Shown one piece after another: positions 12,337 to 24,711 of a DNA stretch of 64,000 nucleotides (its first letter is position 1; every line of letters starts with the position of its first letter). Below the pieces are notes generated by a model that was given only the letters and a program-made list of their open reading frames with translations, was not told where the DNA came from and did not search any database. Origin of the DNA: Chloranthus sessilifolius (taxonomy: Eukaryota > Streptophyta > Magnoliopsida > Chloranthales > Chloranthaceae). Both the position numbers and the translations under genes were made by a program. The DNA is taken from assembly GCA_021018995.1 (NCBI GenBank), contig CM037593.1:17264088-17328087 (forward strand). Direction: 5' to 3'.

Positions 12337-13242
12337 GGGCACTTTAGAAAAGCAACCATGAAAAAGAAACGTTTTAGCCTATTATCCAGGCTGCAAACGT
12401 TTCAGAGGATCAGGCATATGGTGTTTTCCGAACTTCAGATTTTCGTGAGATTGCTAAAATAGTCACAAGTGCGACGAATTAAATCCATACAAGTTTACTA
12501 AAATGCCCTTCTATAAAGGGTAGTTTAGAAAGCAGGCGGTGGGTTTTTTTCTAGATTTTCCTGCGCAGCTCCCTTCTCTACCTTGGGATGGTTTCTGAAG
12601 AACTTTGTGTTCGTGGTTATTGAAGAAGAAGACGGTTCATTCTTCTGAGTTTAGCGTGTTTAGACCCGTCTCCAAGGGTTGGTTTCGAAGCTCTCTTCTC
12701 CTGCGCAGCTCCCTTCTGAGTTTAGCGTGCTTATTGAAGAAGAAGAAGGTCCATTCTTCGTGGTTATTGAAGAAGAAGAAGGTCCATTCTTCGGAACTTC
12801 TAATTCTCTACCTAGGGTTGGTTTAGATCTGTCTCCGAGGTTCTCGTTCAACAACTGCGCAGCTTCTTCTCCATCATCTATGCATTCCATTATTAAGCAG
12901 GTATCTATATTTGATTTGGGTTTTATAAGATGATTTGGTTTTGGGTATTTTTAAAATTTTTTTAATTGTATCAAAGGGCTTGCTGTTTCTTTTCCTTGGT
13001 TTGTTCTTGATTTGGGTTTTGTTTTGGCTATATGGGCTGGTTAGGGTGATTTTAATGGGATTTTAAGAGATGGGTTTTCATCTCCGTCAGATTTTAACCG
13101 TATCAAAGGGATTTTAATTTTAATGATGTGAGATAAAAAGTCTAATTTTAATGGTATATGATCATTTAAACAAGATTTTGGTGTTTAAATGTCAGTCAGG
13201 AGCCATTATCCCATTGCCAAAATACTCAATACTGAATTGTTT
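12337..13242 (+). repeat. MULE 5' terminal inverted repeat
   Basis: About 906 bp. It matches the reverse complement of the 3' side once the two insertions there are set aside: AACCATGAAAAAGAAACG, GGATCAGGCATATG and CATACAAGTTTACTAAAATG all recur inverted. It ends at GAATTGTTT (13234-13242). It includes a 33-bp minisatellite at 12731-12792 and a possible splice donor (AAGCAG/GTATCT) near 12900, so it may hold a promoter and first exon. Confidence 0.85.
12731..12792 (+). repeat. 33-bp minisatellite in the MULE inverted repeat
   Basis: Two units containing TTATTGAAGAAGAAGAAGG followed by TCCATTCTTC. Similar units recur on the minus strand near 26450-26510 in the opposite inverted repeat. Open frames across it come from the GAAGAA codons. 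Confidence 0.75.
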
Positions 13243-14898
13243 GATAGTGATACTCTTTTTTATGTGCTCTATCAGATATTTACATCATGATGCATCTAGA
13301 AATGGACCCTGGTACACCCATAGCACATTGATTTTGGTCTTATGTTCTGTTTGAAAGGGATTTGGTTTTCTTTCAAATCTAAAGAACCATAAAGAGTTCT
13401 TTTGGCCCATTGATTGTGGACATCAACTTTCCTAAATGGCAGTGATTCAAAGTGGCTCTTATCATTCTCCGCTGCTGTATAAAAGAAAATCCCCAACGCC
13501 AAGATGGGAATGTGACTTTTGCACTTTTAAATGGTTGTTGTATATGGGAAGAACCTGTAAGCACTCACAATAATTTTTGTGTCTCTATTTAAGCATTCTC
13601 AACTATGGGAAGAACCTATAAGCGTTCTCTGTATATGGGAAGAACCTATAAGCATGCTCAACTACTGCATAAAACTACACCATCTAGTATAACTATAGTT
13701 GTTTTAAATGGCCATTCTGATGCACCTTCTAGTATAACAGTAGCTACATAAAACTACACCATCTAGTATCAGGTGGTGTTATTCCAATATGTTGTTGTAA
13801 AAATTTAAAATCAGTATAACATAAGCTGCATAAAATTACACCATCTGAGTATAATAGCAGCAGCTAGTATAACAACAGCAGCATAAAACTACACCATCTA
13901 GTATAACAGAAGCTATTTCAATATGTTGTTGTATTCTAGTATAATCAGTATAACAGCAGCTGCATAAGACTACACCATTTAGTATAACAGCAGTAGCTAG
14001 TATAACAGCTGCAGCTAGTATAACAACAGCTACTAGTATACACCATCTAGTATAAGAGAAGCTAGGATAACAATCGCTTCTAGCATACACCATCTAGTAT
14101 GATAGCAGCTTCTACAAATTTCTGAAAACTACAGTAATATCATAATTTCTTGTTCCATCTAGTATAACAGCAGCTGTTCCAAAGTACAGTAATCTCATAA
14201 TTTGCAATTCAATTATAATCAAAAACAATGATGAGGTCTTCCAAAATTAATCATTTTCTAAAAACCAGAGACCTGATCTGATGCAAAGAATTTGACAATT
14301 TTGAAAATTAAGGACCTCAATTCTGCGTACAACAAACTTAGATGGCCTACTACCAAGTGATTGTTGACATGAGCTGTTATAAATAGCTTTGATATCATCC
14401 TAATCTGTGTATAACAGCCAACTAAGTCCCTTTTTAAAAAAACTGCACCCATAGCACATGCAGTTTTTTTTCCTTAGTTTGTTCTTGATTTGGTTTTAGG
14501 TATTTTTCAATTTTTTCTGGGTTACAAAAGATGATTTGGGTATTTTTCAACTTTTTTTAATCGTATCAAAGGGCTTGCTGTTTCTTTTCCTTGGTTTGTT
14601 CTTGATTTGGTTTTTGTTTTGGCTATATGTGATGGTTGGGGTGATTTTAATCAGATTTTAATAGATGAGTTTTCATCTCCCTCAGATTTTAACCGTATCA
14701 AAGGGATTTTAATTTTAATGATGTGAGATAAAAAGTCTAATTTTAATGGTATATGATCATTTAAATATGATTTTGGTGTTTAAATGTCAGTCAGGAGCCA
14801 TTATCCCATTGCCAAAATACTCAATACTGAATTGTTTGGTGGTGATACTCTTTTTTATGTGCTCAATCAGATATCTATATCATGATGCATCTAGAAAC
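12927..14898 (+). repeat. Direct repeats bounding a 1.2 kb segment inside the MULE
   Basis: The block 12927-13302 (AAGATGATTTGG ... GATGCATCTAGAAA) recurs as 14528-14898 in the same orientation with a small amount of divergence. The left copy is mostly MULE inverted repeat, so the inner part of the terminal repeat was duplicated rightwards. The segment between holds the CATCTAGTATAACAGC array. Confidence 0.8.
13538..14190 (+). repeat. Degenerate interspersed array, core CATCTAGTATAACAGCAGC
   Basis: From about 13670 the words ACACCATCTAGTATAACA and GCAGCTGCATAAAACTAC recur roughly ten times with variable spacing and partial units (CTAGTATAACAGCAGC). Just left of it ATGGGAAGAACCTATAAGC occurs three times (13546, 13604, 13635). 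No coding potential; the minus-strand frame at 13836-14093 merely reads through the repeats. Confidence 0.75.
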
Positions 14899-16096
14899 CA
14901 ATAGTAAGTATGTTAAAAGCTCTATGAGCTTTTCTATTCTCCATGTAAATATAGCTTGCATAAATTTTTGAGTTGTAGTATATAACTGCCCAATCATTGT
15001 TTGTCTAATCTCCATAAGCTCCCACTCATTTCACTTTTAATAAAATATATAATCACTATTAAATATGTGCTAATCCTCTCTTCAAAGGATGCGTACTCTG
15101 TTTTCCCAACACGTGTAATTCTCTCGTTACAAATGTTTGTTCAATTATTTAGAGAATGCATCACTTGTAACACACATTTTCAAAAGATATATGTGGTGGT
15201 TATAATCATAAATTTTGGTGGATCACCAACATTGGAGATGAATGCTGCCCAAATATAATGCATACCCTGTTTTTCTAACTTGCCAAAATTTGATGCTATA
15301 ACCAATTACGAATCTTTCTCAATTCATTTTATGAATGAGTTTTTTAGCCTTTTTAAAATGAATCAATAATTTGTTGAAGTTTAGTCCCACATTGCGTAAA
15401 ATATAGCTTTGTCTCTCCCCTTATAAATGGTCGTTGGGCCCCTCCACTCATTGCCAATTAATTTTGAGTTCGATGCACATATTTATTAGAATCACCATGT
15501 TGATTGATTCTTATTTGCAAAGGATAAATCATAGCTGTTGTTATTTTTTCAATTACTTAATTTATATTCACACCGGGACTACCTAATATACTAGGCTTTT
15601 GCTAACTAATGCTAAGTACCTCATGTTTGTGTTAAAAACTAAATTACTTCCAATGAAACTACCAATTTATAGGATTGATGTGGAGACAGTGGCTTCGTAA
15701 GATTATCAAGCTTGTAAAGATCCTTTTATCCATCATTCCTGTCAAAAGTTGACATCTACTAGATGTCAGGGCCCTTGAATAATGTAAAGTCTAAGGTAAA
15801 GCAAATGGGTATGGCCAGCCATGCTCATCATTCCTTTACTCAAAGTATGAGGTTGGGGTATATATAGCTAGCTGGGCTTCGGATTTATTTAAAAGTCCTG
15901 ATAACGTCATAAGATTTATAGAGCTTATGAGCAGCTTTTCTAACCCATCGAATCTTCTCAAATGCTGGCTTTGCCAGATTTGTTGGGGTCCTCACATCTG
16001 TGAGAGACAGCTTTTGACATGTCTGACCGGATATAAGGTTCCTAAACTTTTGCTTTTGACATGATTAATTGGGTATGAAATTCTGGGAAATTTAAG
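14899..16096. other. MULE interior, nothing identified
   Basis: No recognised gene. The 85-codon plus-strand frame at 15001 has no recognisable motif. A GTCCCACATTG..TTATAAATGG word pair near 15385-15430 resembles promoter-like pieces of small plant elements, but no ends were found. Confidence 0.35.
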
Positions 16097-16700
16097 TTTT
16101 TTTTTTTTTTTTTTTTTATAATCTATTAAATTTATCAATTAAAATCTACTCACAATCATCATACAATCAAAATAAGTACGCAAGATATTTTTAACGTGAA
16201 AAATCCGTCACAGGCAAAAACCACGGGATCTATCTCAGATCCAAAAAGAAATCCACTATGAACAAAAAACTTTACAGTGCTTCTTTGGAATGATATGCCC
16301 TAGCACTCCAATCACCAAACATGACAGCCTTTCTCCATCATACTATCCATAGTGAACATTTCCATCAACCTACGTTCCTTGCGAAGGTTCACTTGTCTCA
16401 CACAAGTCTTACACTCTCAAACATGAAATCATAACGACCCATAAACATCAAAGAGATTAGAGAATGAAATCAAAAGATGTAAAGTAATCTCAATGACAAA
16501 ATTTTGGACAAACAAAAATTTTAGAAATAAGATTTTCGGATCAGTTATGAAACTGCCCGAACTTCCTAAAATTTATATGTTTTAGGATCACGGACGTCCG
16601 TGAATCACTCACGGTCGTCCGTGACAACAGACGTCCGTGAGTGTACTACGGACGATCGTGGGTTCAAAAAATGACAAACCAATTTGTCAAACTTAATTAC
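16097..16700. repeat. Unclassified element fragment: poly-T(21), then CACGGACGTCCGTG palindromes
   Basis: A 21-base T run (16097-16117) is followed by TACGCAAGATATTTTTAACGTG and CCACGGGATCTATCTC, words frequent in plant retroelement ends. At 16595-16665 come four variants of TCACGGACGTCCGTGA, the first being a perfect 14-bp palindrome (CACGGACGTCCGTG). Probably part of an old retroelement end; no boundaries or coding parts seen. Confidence 0.4.
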
Positions 16701-19218
16701 TTGGCAAAACTATTTCCTAAAGAAGCAATACTATTTTTTGAGTCATGATGGTGACAAAAAGTCTTACAGGGTAAATTGCTTTGATCCCTACAAATTGCCC
16801 TTGGATGTCCAGCACAACTTCTCAAACCTGACTGCTCTACATCCACTTTATTTTCTTGGGAAAAAGTTGGGGATTTCATGCATGGTTAAAATCAATCTCA
16901 GATCGGGTTCCACTGCTGGGCAGAACCGTTTCTGGTGTCATATAGGAAATACGGCCAGTGTTTTGAAAATACTGGCTGGTATAATTGCTCCAAATCCCTA
17001 AAAGGGATCAAACCGGGTGGTGTTAAGTGTTAACACTTTGGCATTTATACCGGCCGGTATTTACGAGCCGGTATTCTTTGGGGTATTTTGAACCACAATT
17101 TCACCTCTCTCACCTAGCAGCATTGCTAGCATGAGTTGGCAGTCTTGGTGTACTTGGAGGATCTTCTTAAACAAAGAAAGGAAATTGGTGGATTTTGTAC
17201 ATAAATGTTAATATCACGTTAGCTTTTAACTTGGTATCCACATGTAGATGTAGATGGTATAGGGTAATCACTCATTCACTTTCAAGTGTGAACAGGTCAA
17301 ACCTTGAGAAGTGGACAACTATTTTATGACTTATGAGCATGCAAATCACTAAAAGTACATATTTGATTGACTCATTTTCACTTGAGAGTTGAGACTTGAG
17401 AGTGAACTGTTCGGTTGTACCAGCCCAGGCTCGAGTTTCTCAAGCTTAGGTGGCTTATTTTAATGCTTTGTTTCATCAATGAACTTTATTTATGTGCATT
17501 CTCATTGATCTAGACCACACTATAGTCCCACAGATTAAAAGATTTATGATTCTAATCATTTGTCAAAATTTTGGATAGCCAACTTAATTTGAGATGTGTA
17601 TCATGTTAGAGAACACAATAATTGTATTTTTATATAATTAAATGTCAGATTAAAGATATGAACTATTAAATAGAGAAACTAGGATAGATGAACTTCAGTG
17701 ATTTGGCTTGCCAATCCCCATAAAATTGAAAACAAACATGGTTTTACATCTTAGAAAGATTCCAGGTAGCTCTCCCATATGTATAATATTAAAATCTGTA
17801 CAATAACTATAAAAAGGCAATGTATATATTTATAATTGCTTTAACCTCACCCCCACCAATATTCGCACACATCTTAACCGAGATGTAGATCTCAGTTATA
17901 TTAAGAACAGATTTTCTCAAAAAAAATAAATTTAAAAGATGTTTATATAGCGAACCAATCATTATGAGGAGTATGATTACCGTCCAGAGTCTCTGGTTTA
18001 ATCGCATGCACTTGGTTGTGTGAACAACTTGGGCATCTTTTATTTCGAAGGCGTTGACGGCATCCACATGATTTGTTGCATACTAGCCATATAAGACTAT
18101 GAGAGACGAAAGCAATTTTGTTTTTTCCAAGGAAGGAATGAATTAAATGAGTTATAAAGATACATACATACAATATATTCCTTTCCTTCTGCTTCGTGAA
18201 TTACAACTTTCCCTTTGAAAAACAAATTGTAATAAGCGTGCATGTTCTCAACTGTTTGATCGTAGGAGATACGATTCAGGACCAAACTCTCTTAAGTAGT
18301 TGATCCCTCTTCCGCTAAAATATCTAACATTGTTTTTTTTGTTTGCCCTGGTGGCGTCCACCATCTGAATATTGAAAAAGGTTTCGGAGGCGTTCTATTG
18401 TCAACAAAGTTGTAGGGATAAAGTGAACAATGAGTGAAGAAGTATGCCTCACTTGAATTTCTACCCACTCCTCTTTAAATAGGCGCCTCTCGGAGGGGCC
18501 ACAATCAAGCAATTGATGGGGCTCTTTTTTAGGGCTCCTGCGTTTAAGAAAAAAATTTATACTAACACCTTGTGATGACCGCAACAAGAAGACTATTAAA
18601 TAAGAAATAACAGTGAGTTACTGAAATATGTTGATATATTCTCTAGCATGTAGGATTAATAAGATATCACTTGCATCATAAGATTATCAAGCTTGTGATG
18701 GTTCTTTACCTGTCAGCCTTGTCAAAATACGATTTTTTTATATTTTTTTTATATTTTTTTAGATATCGGGTCGAGTTGAATGTGATTATGGGCTTTTCTT
18801 TGATGCCTAAAACTTGGTAAGAGGTTGGAATTTAGGTTACCGGGCAGGGTTAGGTCTCTAGATTTTTGGAAACATGAATGAGGGAATTTACGTTTAAAAG
18901 TTTGTGTTCAAATATTTAAAATGTGGGGAACTTGCTACTAACTGATGTGGGTGCAACAAAAAAGCTCGTGTCAGTAACACTTCTCAAGAATAAACAAGGT
19001 AGCATTCCTTAACAAATGGTATCATAGAGGAGCTGCTGCTTCTTGCATTAGGTACACAAATTAATGAAAAATCCATTCTTCCTAGAACATTTTCCACTAA
19101 CATTTTGTCTCCAACCACACACCTAATCTTTAAGTGTCATTTATTCGGACAATTCATATACATCCTTAGTCGGAACTTGGAAGATTCATGTACCTATTGA
19201 CCATCAAATACCAAAATA
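16701..19218. other. MULE interior, unidentified short frames
   Basis: No gene named. A plus-strand frame at 16684-17001 (105 codons) and minus-strand frames at 18324-18587 and 18097-18285 are open but match nothing I recognise. The latter pair, with a GT at 18171-18172 after GKEYIV, could be exons of a captured gene on the minus strand. GC-rich CCGGCCGGTA words occur near 17045-17080. Confidence 0.3.
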
Positions 19219-19226
19219 CTTAAATG

Positions 19227-19342
19227 TAGGGGTGGCAATGGGCTGGGTTTGGATTTTTATCATTTTTTTAATAAGGCTAGGCCCAAGCCCGGCCCGTTTA
19301 TAGTATAATTTGAGGCCCGAGCCCGGCCAATTTTCAGCCCTA
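19227..19342. mobile_element. hAT-type MITE, 116 bp
   Basis: Begins TAGGGGTGGCAATGGGC and ends CAGCCCTA, so the terminal TAGGG/CCCTA is inverted. An exact 8-bp target duplication CTTAAATG lies at 19219-19226 and 19343-19350, the size made by hAT transposases. The interior is a run of GGCCC/GCCCGG words. Nested inside the larger MULE. Confidence 0.85.
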
Positions 19343-19349
19343 CTTAAAT

Positions 19350-19803
19350 GGATACCTCTATTAGCGCCCACGGAATCTCTGAAAGCACCTTCATTGGAAA
19401 CCCCTTCAAAACAATCGATTGCTTTGAATCCTATGATGGAGATCGTGTTTTTCTCCGATCTTTCACACAATGGATTATGAGATCTTGCTGCACCTATCAT
19501 ATGGTTAGTTTTTCGTTCCGACGATTATTTATTATTATATGCGTTACATATCCCTAAAAAATACCCCTCAAGTCATATGACACGTTTCATGCTCAAACGC
19601 GAGTTTATGGCCTTCTTTTTAGAATTCGTGACATGTGTAATCATAAATTGACCATCCGATAGATGTGCCATGATCTGAAGATCTATTTTTTGATAATATC
19701 TTGAAGAAATACTACCCCGATCTATTGATTAGATGCAATCAATTGTTTTAATAGGTATGATATGTGGGTGTTACAATAAAGTCGTGAGTGCAATTAGAGG
19801 CAC
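19350..19803. mobile_element. Palindromic MITE family, copy inside the MULE
   Basis: Left end GATACCTCTATTAGCGCCCACGG, right end GTGCAATTAGAGGCACC. The core GATCTTTCACACAATGGATTATGAGATCTT and its inverse partners are recognisable though diverged. The hAT MITE sits at its left edge. Confidence 0.55.
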
Positions 19804-20125
19804 CATTACAAATTCATTGTAAGGATGCAATTAGAGTGTGGGCTAAGATAATCGGGTGTTCCAATTAAATGCTTTGAATCTAACAATAGAGGTACCTTAT
19901 CACATCGATATGTGAGTGTCTCTTCAAAGGTTATTACATGTTAGATCAAATCATAAATTGGGCAATGTTGTGCTTCAATAGTACATCACTGTATTATTTA
20001 TAGAGGGCTTTGCAACAAAAGAAAATCAAGCAAAGTTGTGTGTTTTGTTGTTAAGCTCAGTTCTTGCAATAAATTTGTAACCGTAATTTAGTTGAAAATC
20101 CTTCAATTTTTTCGTAATCGATCGG

Positions 20126-20744
20126 ATGGCTGGTGTTGATCCACATAATGAGGCACGCATGACTATCATGGTAGACATTTTGAGGGAGATGAGAGCCGTA
20201 AGATTTGAGATCTTAGTTCTTAATCGGCTTTCTCTTGGGTAGACGATCGAAAATGTTCACTCGCTTTCGTGTCTAGCTTATCAGGGTCAAGCAGCATTGA
20301 CGGTGAATGTGAGGAACAACATGACAGTCAGTACGTATTGTACAAATAAATGGTAGTTCAACATTTTAACTTGTTAGAGATTTTACTATGACGGCGTTCA
20401 CATGATTGTGCTAACTGTTTTGTAAGTCCAGCGGAACCTTCGACCGCGGAGGACTATCGTATCGGCCAAGCTGAAAACACATCGTTCATGTTGCGATTTG
20501 ATTATAATGATTAGATTGTAAGTGTAAAAATAATAACTTTTTATTAGGTTTTACATATGTTTATTTGTAAATGCAACTCCTAATCGTATTATTGATGGTT
20601 GCAGGCAATGACCAGTGTGGTTTCCCTTGGCAGAGAACTTATGTCATACAGGGCAGATGATGAGCACGTTAACGATAATAATGAAAACGCTAAGGAAAAC
20701 GATGATGAAGAGAATGACGCCGATAGCGATGACGGCGACGACTA
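20126..20744 (+). pseudogene. Spliced gene remnant with acidic tail (unknown)
   Basis: An ATG at 20126 opens MAGVDPHNEARMTIMVDIL, a helical, charged N-terminus, which hits an in-frame TAG after about 37 codons (20238-20240). Further exon-like pieces follow: PAEPST.EDY.IGQAENTS (about 20433-20519), then a putative intron (GTAAGTG ... GGTTGCAG), then a last exon from 20605 ending in a tail of Asp, Glu and Asn (NDDEENDADSDDGDD, stop at 20742-20744). The second and third pieces are duplicated at 28050-28366, where splice sites look cleaner. The N-terminus recalls ALP1/HARBI1-type transposase-derived proteins, but that is a guess. Function unknown; broken in both copies. Confidence 0.4.
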
Positions 20745-21837
20745 GGGATATGCCCACATCTTAATCTGTTTTCCCTCTTTCATTTTTTCTAATGCAACAT
20801 GTATTTTTATTTTTTTTTATAACAATGCAACGTGTATTTTTTATTGACACTTTATTAGAACTGGGTTAACAACAGTAGCCATCCACTTTTCCCTCACTAA
20901 TTAAGTATTGAGTAACCGTCCACTTTACACCATTCCAAAGTTAGATCATTTCCTCTATCCCTCTCTCTCTCTCTCTCTCTCTCTCCCTGTTGTTTTTTTT
21001 TTTTCTGTAGATTAGGGACTGTAATAGGTCTGGATGCCCAGATCTATAGATCTATCCATGAAAAAGAAGGTTGCTTGCATGAATTGATGATTAGGTTATT
21101 ATCCCCCCTTCTTTTCATTTTTAATCTAGTGTGATTGAACGGTGGTTTGGAAAAAATATGAAAATAGTGGGGGTGTGGAGATTCCTTCTGGATGCCCAGA
21201 TCTATTCCAAATGCTTTCTTCTTCACCTTCTTCTTTCGTTTTTAAAGAAGGAAAAATACATGAGTTTCTACAATTTTATAAACTTAAGAAAGATTCTAAC
21301 TCTATCTTGGACAAGAGAGAAGAGGAGAGAGAGGTTCATAAAATAATAATCAAGCATATTTAATCATGGAATAGCTGGAAACAGAGGGAGAAGACTTTTA
21401 GTCGTGAGTACCGACAGAGTTTGCTACTTTAGCCCGACCACTAAGGTTGGTGGGGCTGTCTCCATTGTAGCCTTGTACGTGGGTCTCATGACCCGTCAAA
21501 TTGAGAGTTATAAGGGACTTATCACCCATCTAATTACTCATGACACACGTCGCTTGTAAGAATTCCCGAAACGAGATGTCCCTTCTTATAGATTTTTTCT
21601 TTGTTTCCCCTGGTGATAGTTCGCCACATCTTTATCAATAGTGAGTGTCCCGTCAGAATGAAAAATGACCGATACTATATTAGTTTCCATCCTTTATATT
21701 GTACCTACATATTATATGTCACAAATAAAGAAGCTCATATACCAAATATAAAGATAAGTGGGGTTACTCATTAGCTATGCCCTAACAGAAGTTAACTACT
21801 TTAGTGTCGTGCAATTTACCAAACATATTTTCTTTTC
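20745..21837. other. Duplicated MULE interior with CT microsatellite
   Basis: No recognised gene. (CT)12 lies at 20961-20984. A 73-codon plus-strand frame at 21142-21363 recurs at 28790-29011 with few differences, but whole units are similar, so this is not evidence of coding. Confidence 0.45.
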
Positions 21838-22130
21838 ATCTAACGGATATCATTTTACGTCCAAATCATTGACACAATATTTCTTGAGATTATGCTCTTG
21901 TGATGATTTTGGTCAAATTTTGTTTTCCACGTGACACACAACATAAAAAGAGATCCAAGAATCATACTTGACGTACGCCACAATAAGTATGATTCTTTTG
22001 GGATATGTGCCATGTGGAATCAATGTTTCATCGTCTCATTGTAAAACATAATCTCTAGATCAATTGTGTCGAACATTGGGACCAAAAATGATCTCCATCG
22101 AATAATTTAATGGCCTACTACTCTGTTCAT
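21838..22130. mobile_element. Palindromic MITE family, copy in unit 1
   Basis: Core words ACACAATATTTCTTGAGATTATG and ATGTGCCATGTGGAATCAA with inverted partners; outer ends eroded. Present at the same place in unit 2, so it predates the duplication. Confidence 0.5.
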
Positions 22131-23710
22131 GATATCTAATTTCTAGAATATTTCATAAGTATCTAATTCTTATCTATTAATAACTGAGTTTCTCCTAAAT
22201 TTATATGGAGACCCTTCTATTAGGAGCTCTCTTGTTGTTTCTTCTCGCTTCAAAGATTTCTTTATCTTGGAAAATGTGAGACACGGGATTAAAATTAGAA
22301 GATTAGCGATAAAAAATGGTTGAATGAATGTGAGGAAAAAGACTCCAAAAGGTTGAGTGAATGTACTAACTTATTCATTTCCTTTGAAGTTTTCCTACAC
22401 CGATTATAAGCAATAAAACCAAATGAACATTACATAAAGAAAATCAAACATACCGAAGAGCATCAAGCAAACATTTCAAACATAACAAAACATGAAGCAT
22501 ACCAAGAACTAATCTGAAGACCGAGTCAAAGGACTAAAATTAAATAAAGAAATCAGAAGACTAGCCTAAAAAACCCCTAATCATATAACAGAAACCATCA
22601 CAAAAAGTCAAAACAAAGAAACCAAAGTAGACCATCGAAATAGAACATGAATAAACCATTCAAATAGAAACATAGGAAATATATAAAAATATAAATAACC
22701 TCCTGTCATAACTCAATGGTCAAATTTGACTTAATAATTCTCGAAAGCCAAAAACCCCCATCTTTAAAATCCCATTACAAATCACGATTGATCATCCCAG
22801 AAAGGCAAAATAAATAAAAAAAATTCAAATATAAAAAAATTAAAAAAAAATAAACACCAAACCCATTGAACCTGAATGCAAAAGTCCCAAAACAAATCTA
22901 TTACTTTTTTTTACACCGAACTCTTCGCCAAATAGAGAGAGAGTATCCAGGGAACCAAGAATCTGTAATCCAAAATGGAAAAATCTAATAACAAGGGACA
23001 CGAGAAAATGACCTCTTCTATTGTCGGAATTAACAAGACATGTCTCCGAGAAGACACGTCTGTCCTTTGGACCCTTCTGCAAACCCATCATTAAAAAAAT
23101 ATAATAAAACAAAAGCCTAAAAAAAATCACAAAAGATCCACCCACAACAAGCCCTGAATTTCAACAAAAAAAGACTTAAAACTCAAAATAGCTAACCAAA
23201 GAAGAAAAATGAAGACAAGGTACATGAGCACACATTAATCCATATAGTAGTCCACGAGAAATGGCAATTTGGAGACTGAAAATTGCATTGATAAAACAAT
23301 ACAACGTATCTAAGCACCTCCTCTACTGAAAACCCATTTAGTACAACCATTCATTTACATGAATTTGATTGGATTTTGAGGACTCTTTGCAACTTTTGGG
23401 TTGTGTGCAACCGCAAGAATATCTTCCATGTGGGCAACATGGATCAATGTACAATTGTACATTGATGATGTCATGTGTGGTATATAATATAGATGACCCA
23501 AACATCATCCTCAGTGCTCTACCCTGACCACAAAATTATTACCAGCCTTTTGTTTTGTGGGCTTCAGAAATTGCAGTTGTTTCCTCATCTTCCTTGACTA
23601 CTTTTACAAGAGTCTTACCCAGGTTGTAATTCAAATGGACAGTATAGCTTCAGACAACAATAGTAGGTAACCATGATACAACATGAAATAGTTCAATAGT
23701 ATTTTGGTAA
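22131..23710. other. AT-rich duplicated interior of the MULE
   Basis: Mostly A-rich plus strand. Open frames here are short and unrecognised. A possible small exon on the minus strand near 23560-23640 (reading GKTLVKVVKEDEETTAISEA) is too short to name; the same sequence appears in unit 2. Confidence 0.35.
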
Positions 23711-23967
23711 AAACAATTCAGTATTGAGTATTTTGGCAATGGGATAATGGCTCCTGACTGACATTTAAACACCAAAATCGTGTTTAAATGATTATATACC
23801 ATTAAAATTAGACTTTTTGATCTCACATCATTAAAATTAAAATCCCTTTGATATGGTTAAAATCTAAGGGAGATGAAAGCCCATCTCTTAAAATCCCATT
23901 AAAATCACCCTAACCATCCCATATAGCCAAAACAAAAACCAAATCAAGACAAACCAAGGAAAAGAAA

Positions 23968-24506
23968 GGGCACTTTAGAAAAACAAAGACACTAAAGCTT
24001 TTCACTCCTCAGCCAGCAAGAAAACAGATGCACTAACGCGCAACGGCTAGCGTGCTTGCCCTTGCTTCTTGTTGGCTATGCTACTAGCGCATCCATCTAA
24101 CTTTTCTTTCAACTGCCTATACTTGGCTGGCTGCTATTTCAAATTCTGATTGAAATCTTGAAATCAATAGCTCGAATCCTAACGTAGGTAAGATGAGCAT
24201 CGACTGCTGTAGGGGAATCCACCTGCGATCTCGGATCATATGTTGCTGGAGCGAGTTGGGTAACTTTGTTCCTGATGGCTTACTCCCCATCAAAGAAAGC
24301 AGATTATTCAGGAATCACAAAATTGAAAGGGAATGTGATATGTTTCTTCCAGGTCACCCACTGAACACTCGTTTCGGGCAGAGTTCATTTTAATTCCATA
24401 AAAAATCGACGGCATAGCCTTTAATTTAATTTGTATCTGTTTTGTTACATTTGTGGCAGTTGCAAGATGGTTTCTTCTTTCTTGAAATCTTTTAGTGTAT
24501 CCCTTT
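23968..24506. mobile_element. Unclassified 539-bp insertion in the MULE 3' inverted repeat
   Basis: Present in both duplicated units (also 31683-32260) but absent from the 5' inverted repeat, where the uninterrupted site reads TTTCTTTTCC (about 12986-12995). It is flanked by AGAAA on both sides (23963-23967 and 24507-24511), consistent with a 5-bp target duplication. It starts GGGCACTTTAG and ends GTGTATCCCTTT. It contains an ATG frame at 24193-24393 with NFVPDGLLPIKES and ERECDMFL, kept open in both copies. I do not recognise the product; possibly a captured gene fragment. Confidence 0.6.
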
Positions 24507-24711
24507 AGAAACAGCAAGCCCTTTGATACGATTAAAATTTTTTGAAAAATACCCAAAACCAAATCATCTTATAAAACCCAGATCAAATATAGATACCTGC
24601 CGAATAATGGAATCCGTAGATGATGGAGAAGAAGTTGCGCAATTGTTGAACAAGAACCTTGGAGACAGATCTAAACCAACCCTAGGTAGAGAATTAGAAA
24701 TTTGGAACAAT

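Noticed and set aside
12605-12933. Overlapping open frames on both strands in the MULE arm (IEEEEGPFF / GPSSSSIT)
   Set aside because: They arise from the 33-bp GAAGAAGAA minisatellite. The splice-donor-like AAGCAG/GTATCT is noted but does not make a gene.
13836-14093. Minus-strand frame rich in Ala/Val/Cys
   Set aside because: Reads through the CATCTAGTATAACAGCAGC array.
13670-14190. CRISPR-like array
   Set aside because: Spacing and unit length are irregular, there are no unique spacers of constant size, and the genome is a plant.
23990-24497. CACTA ... TAGTG pair suggesting a CACTA transposon
   Set aside because: No 3-bp target duplication, and the CACTA word is not kept in the second unit (31,7xx); the 5-bp-duplication borders explain the insertion better.
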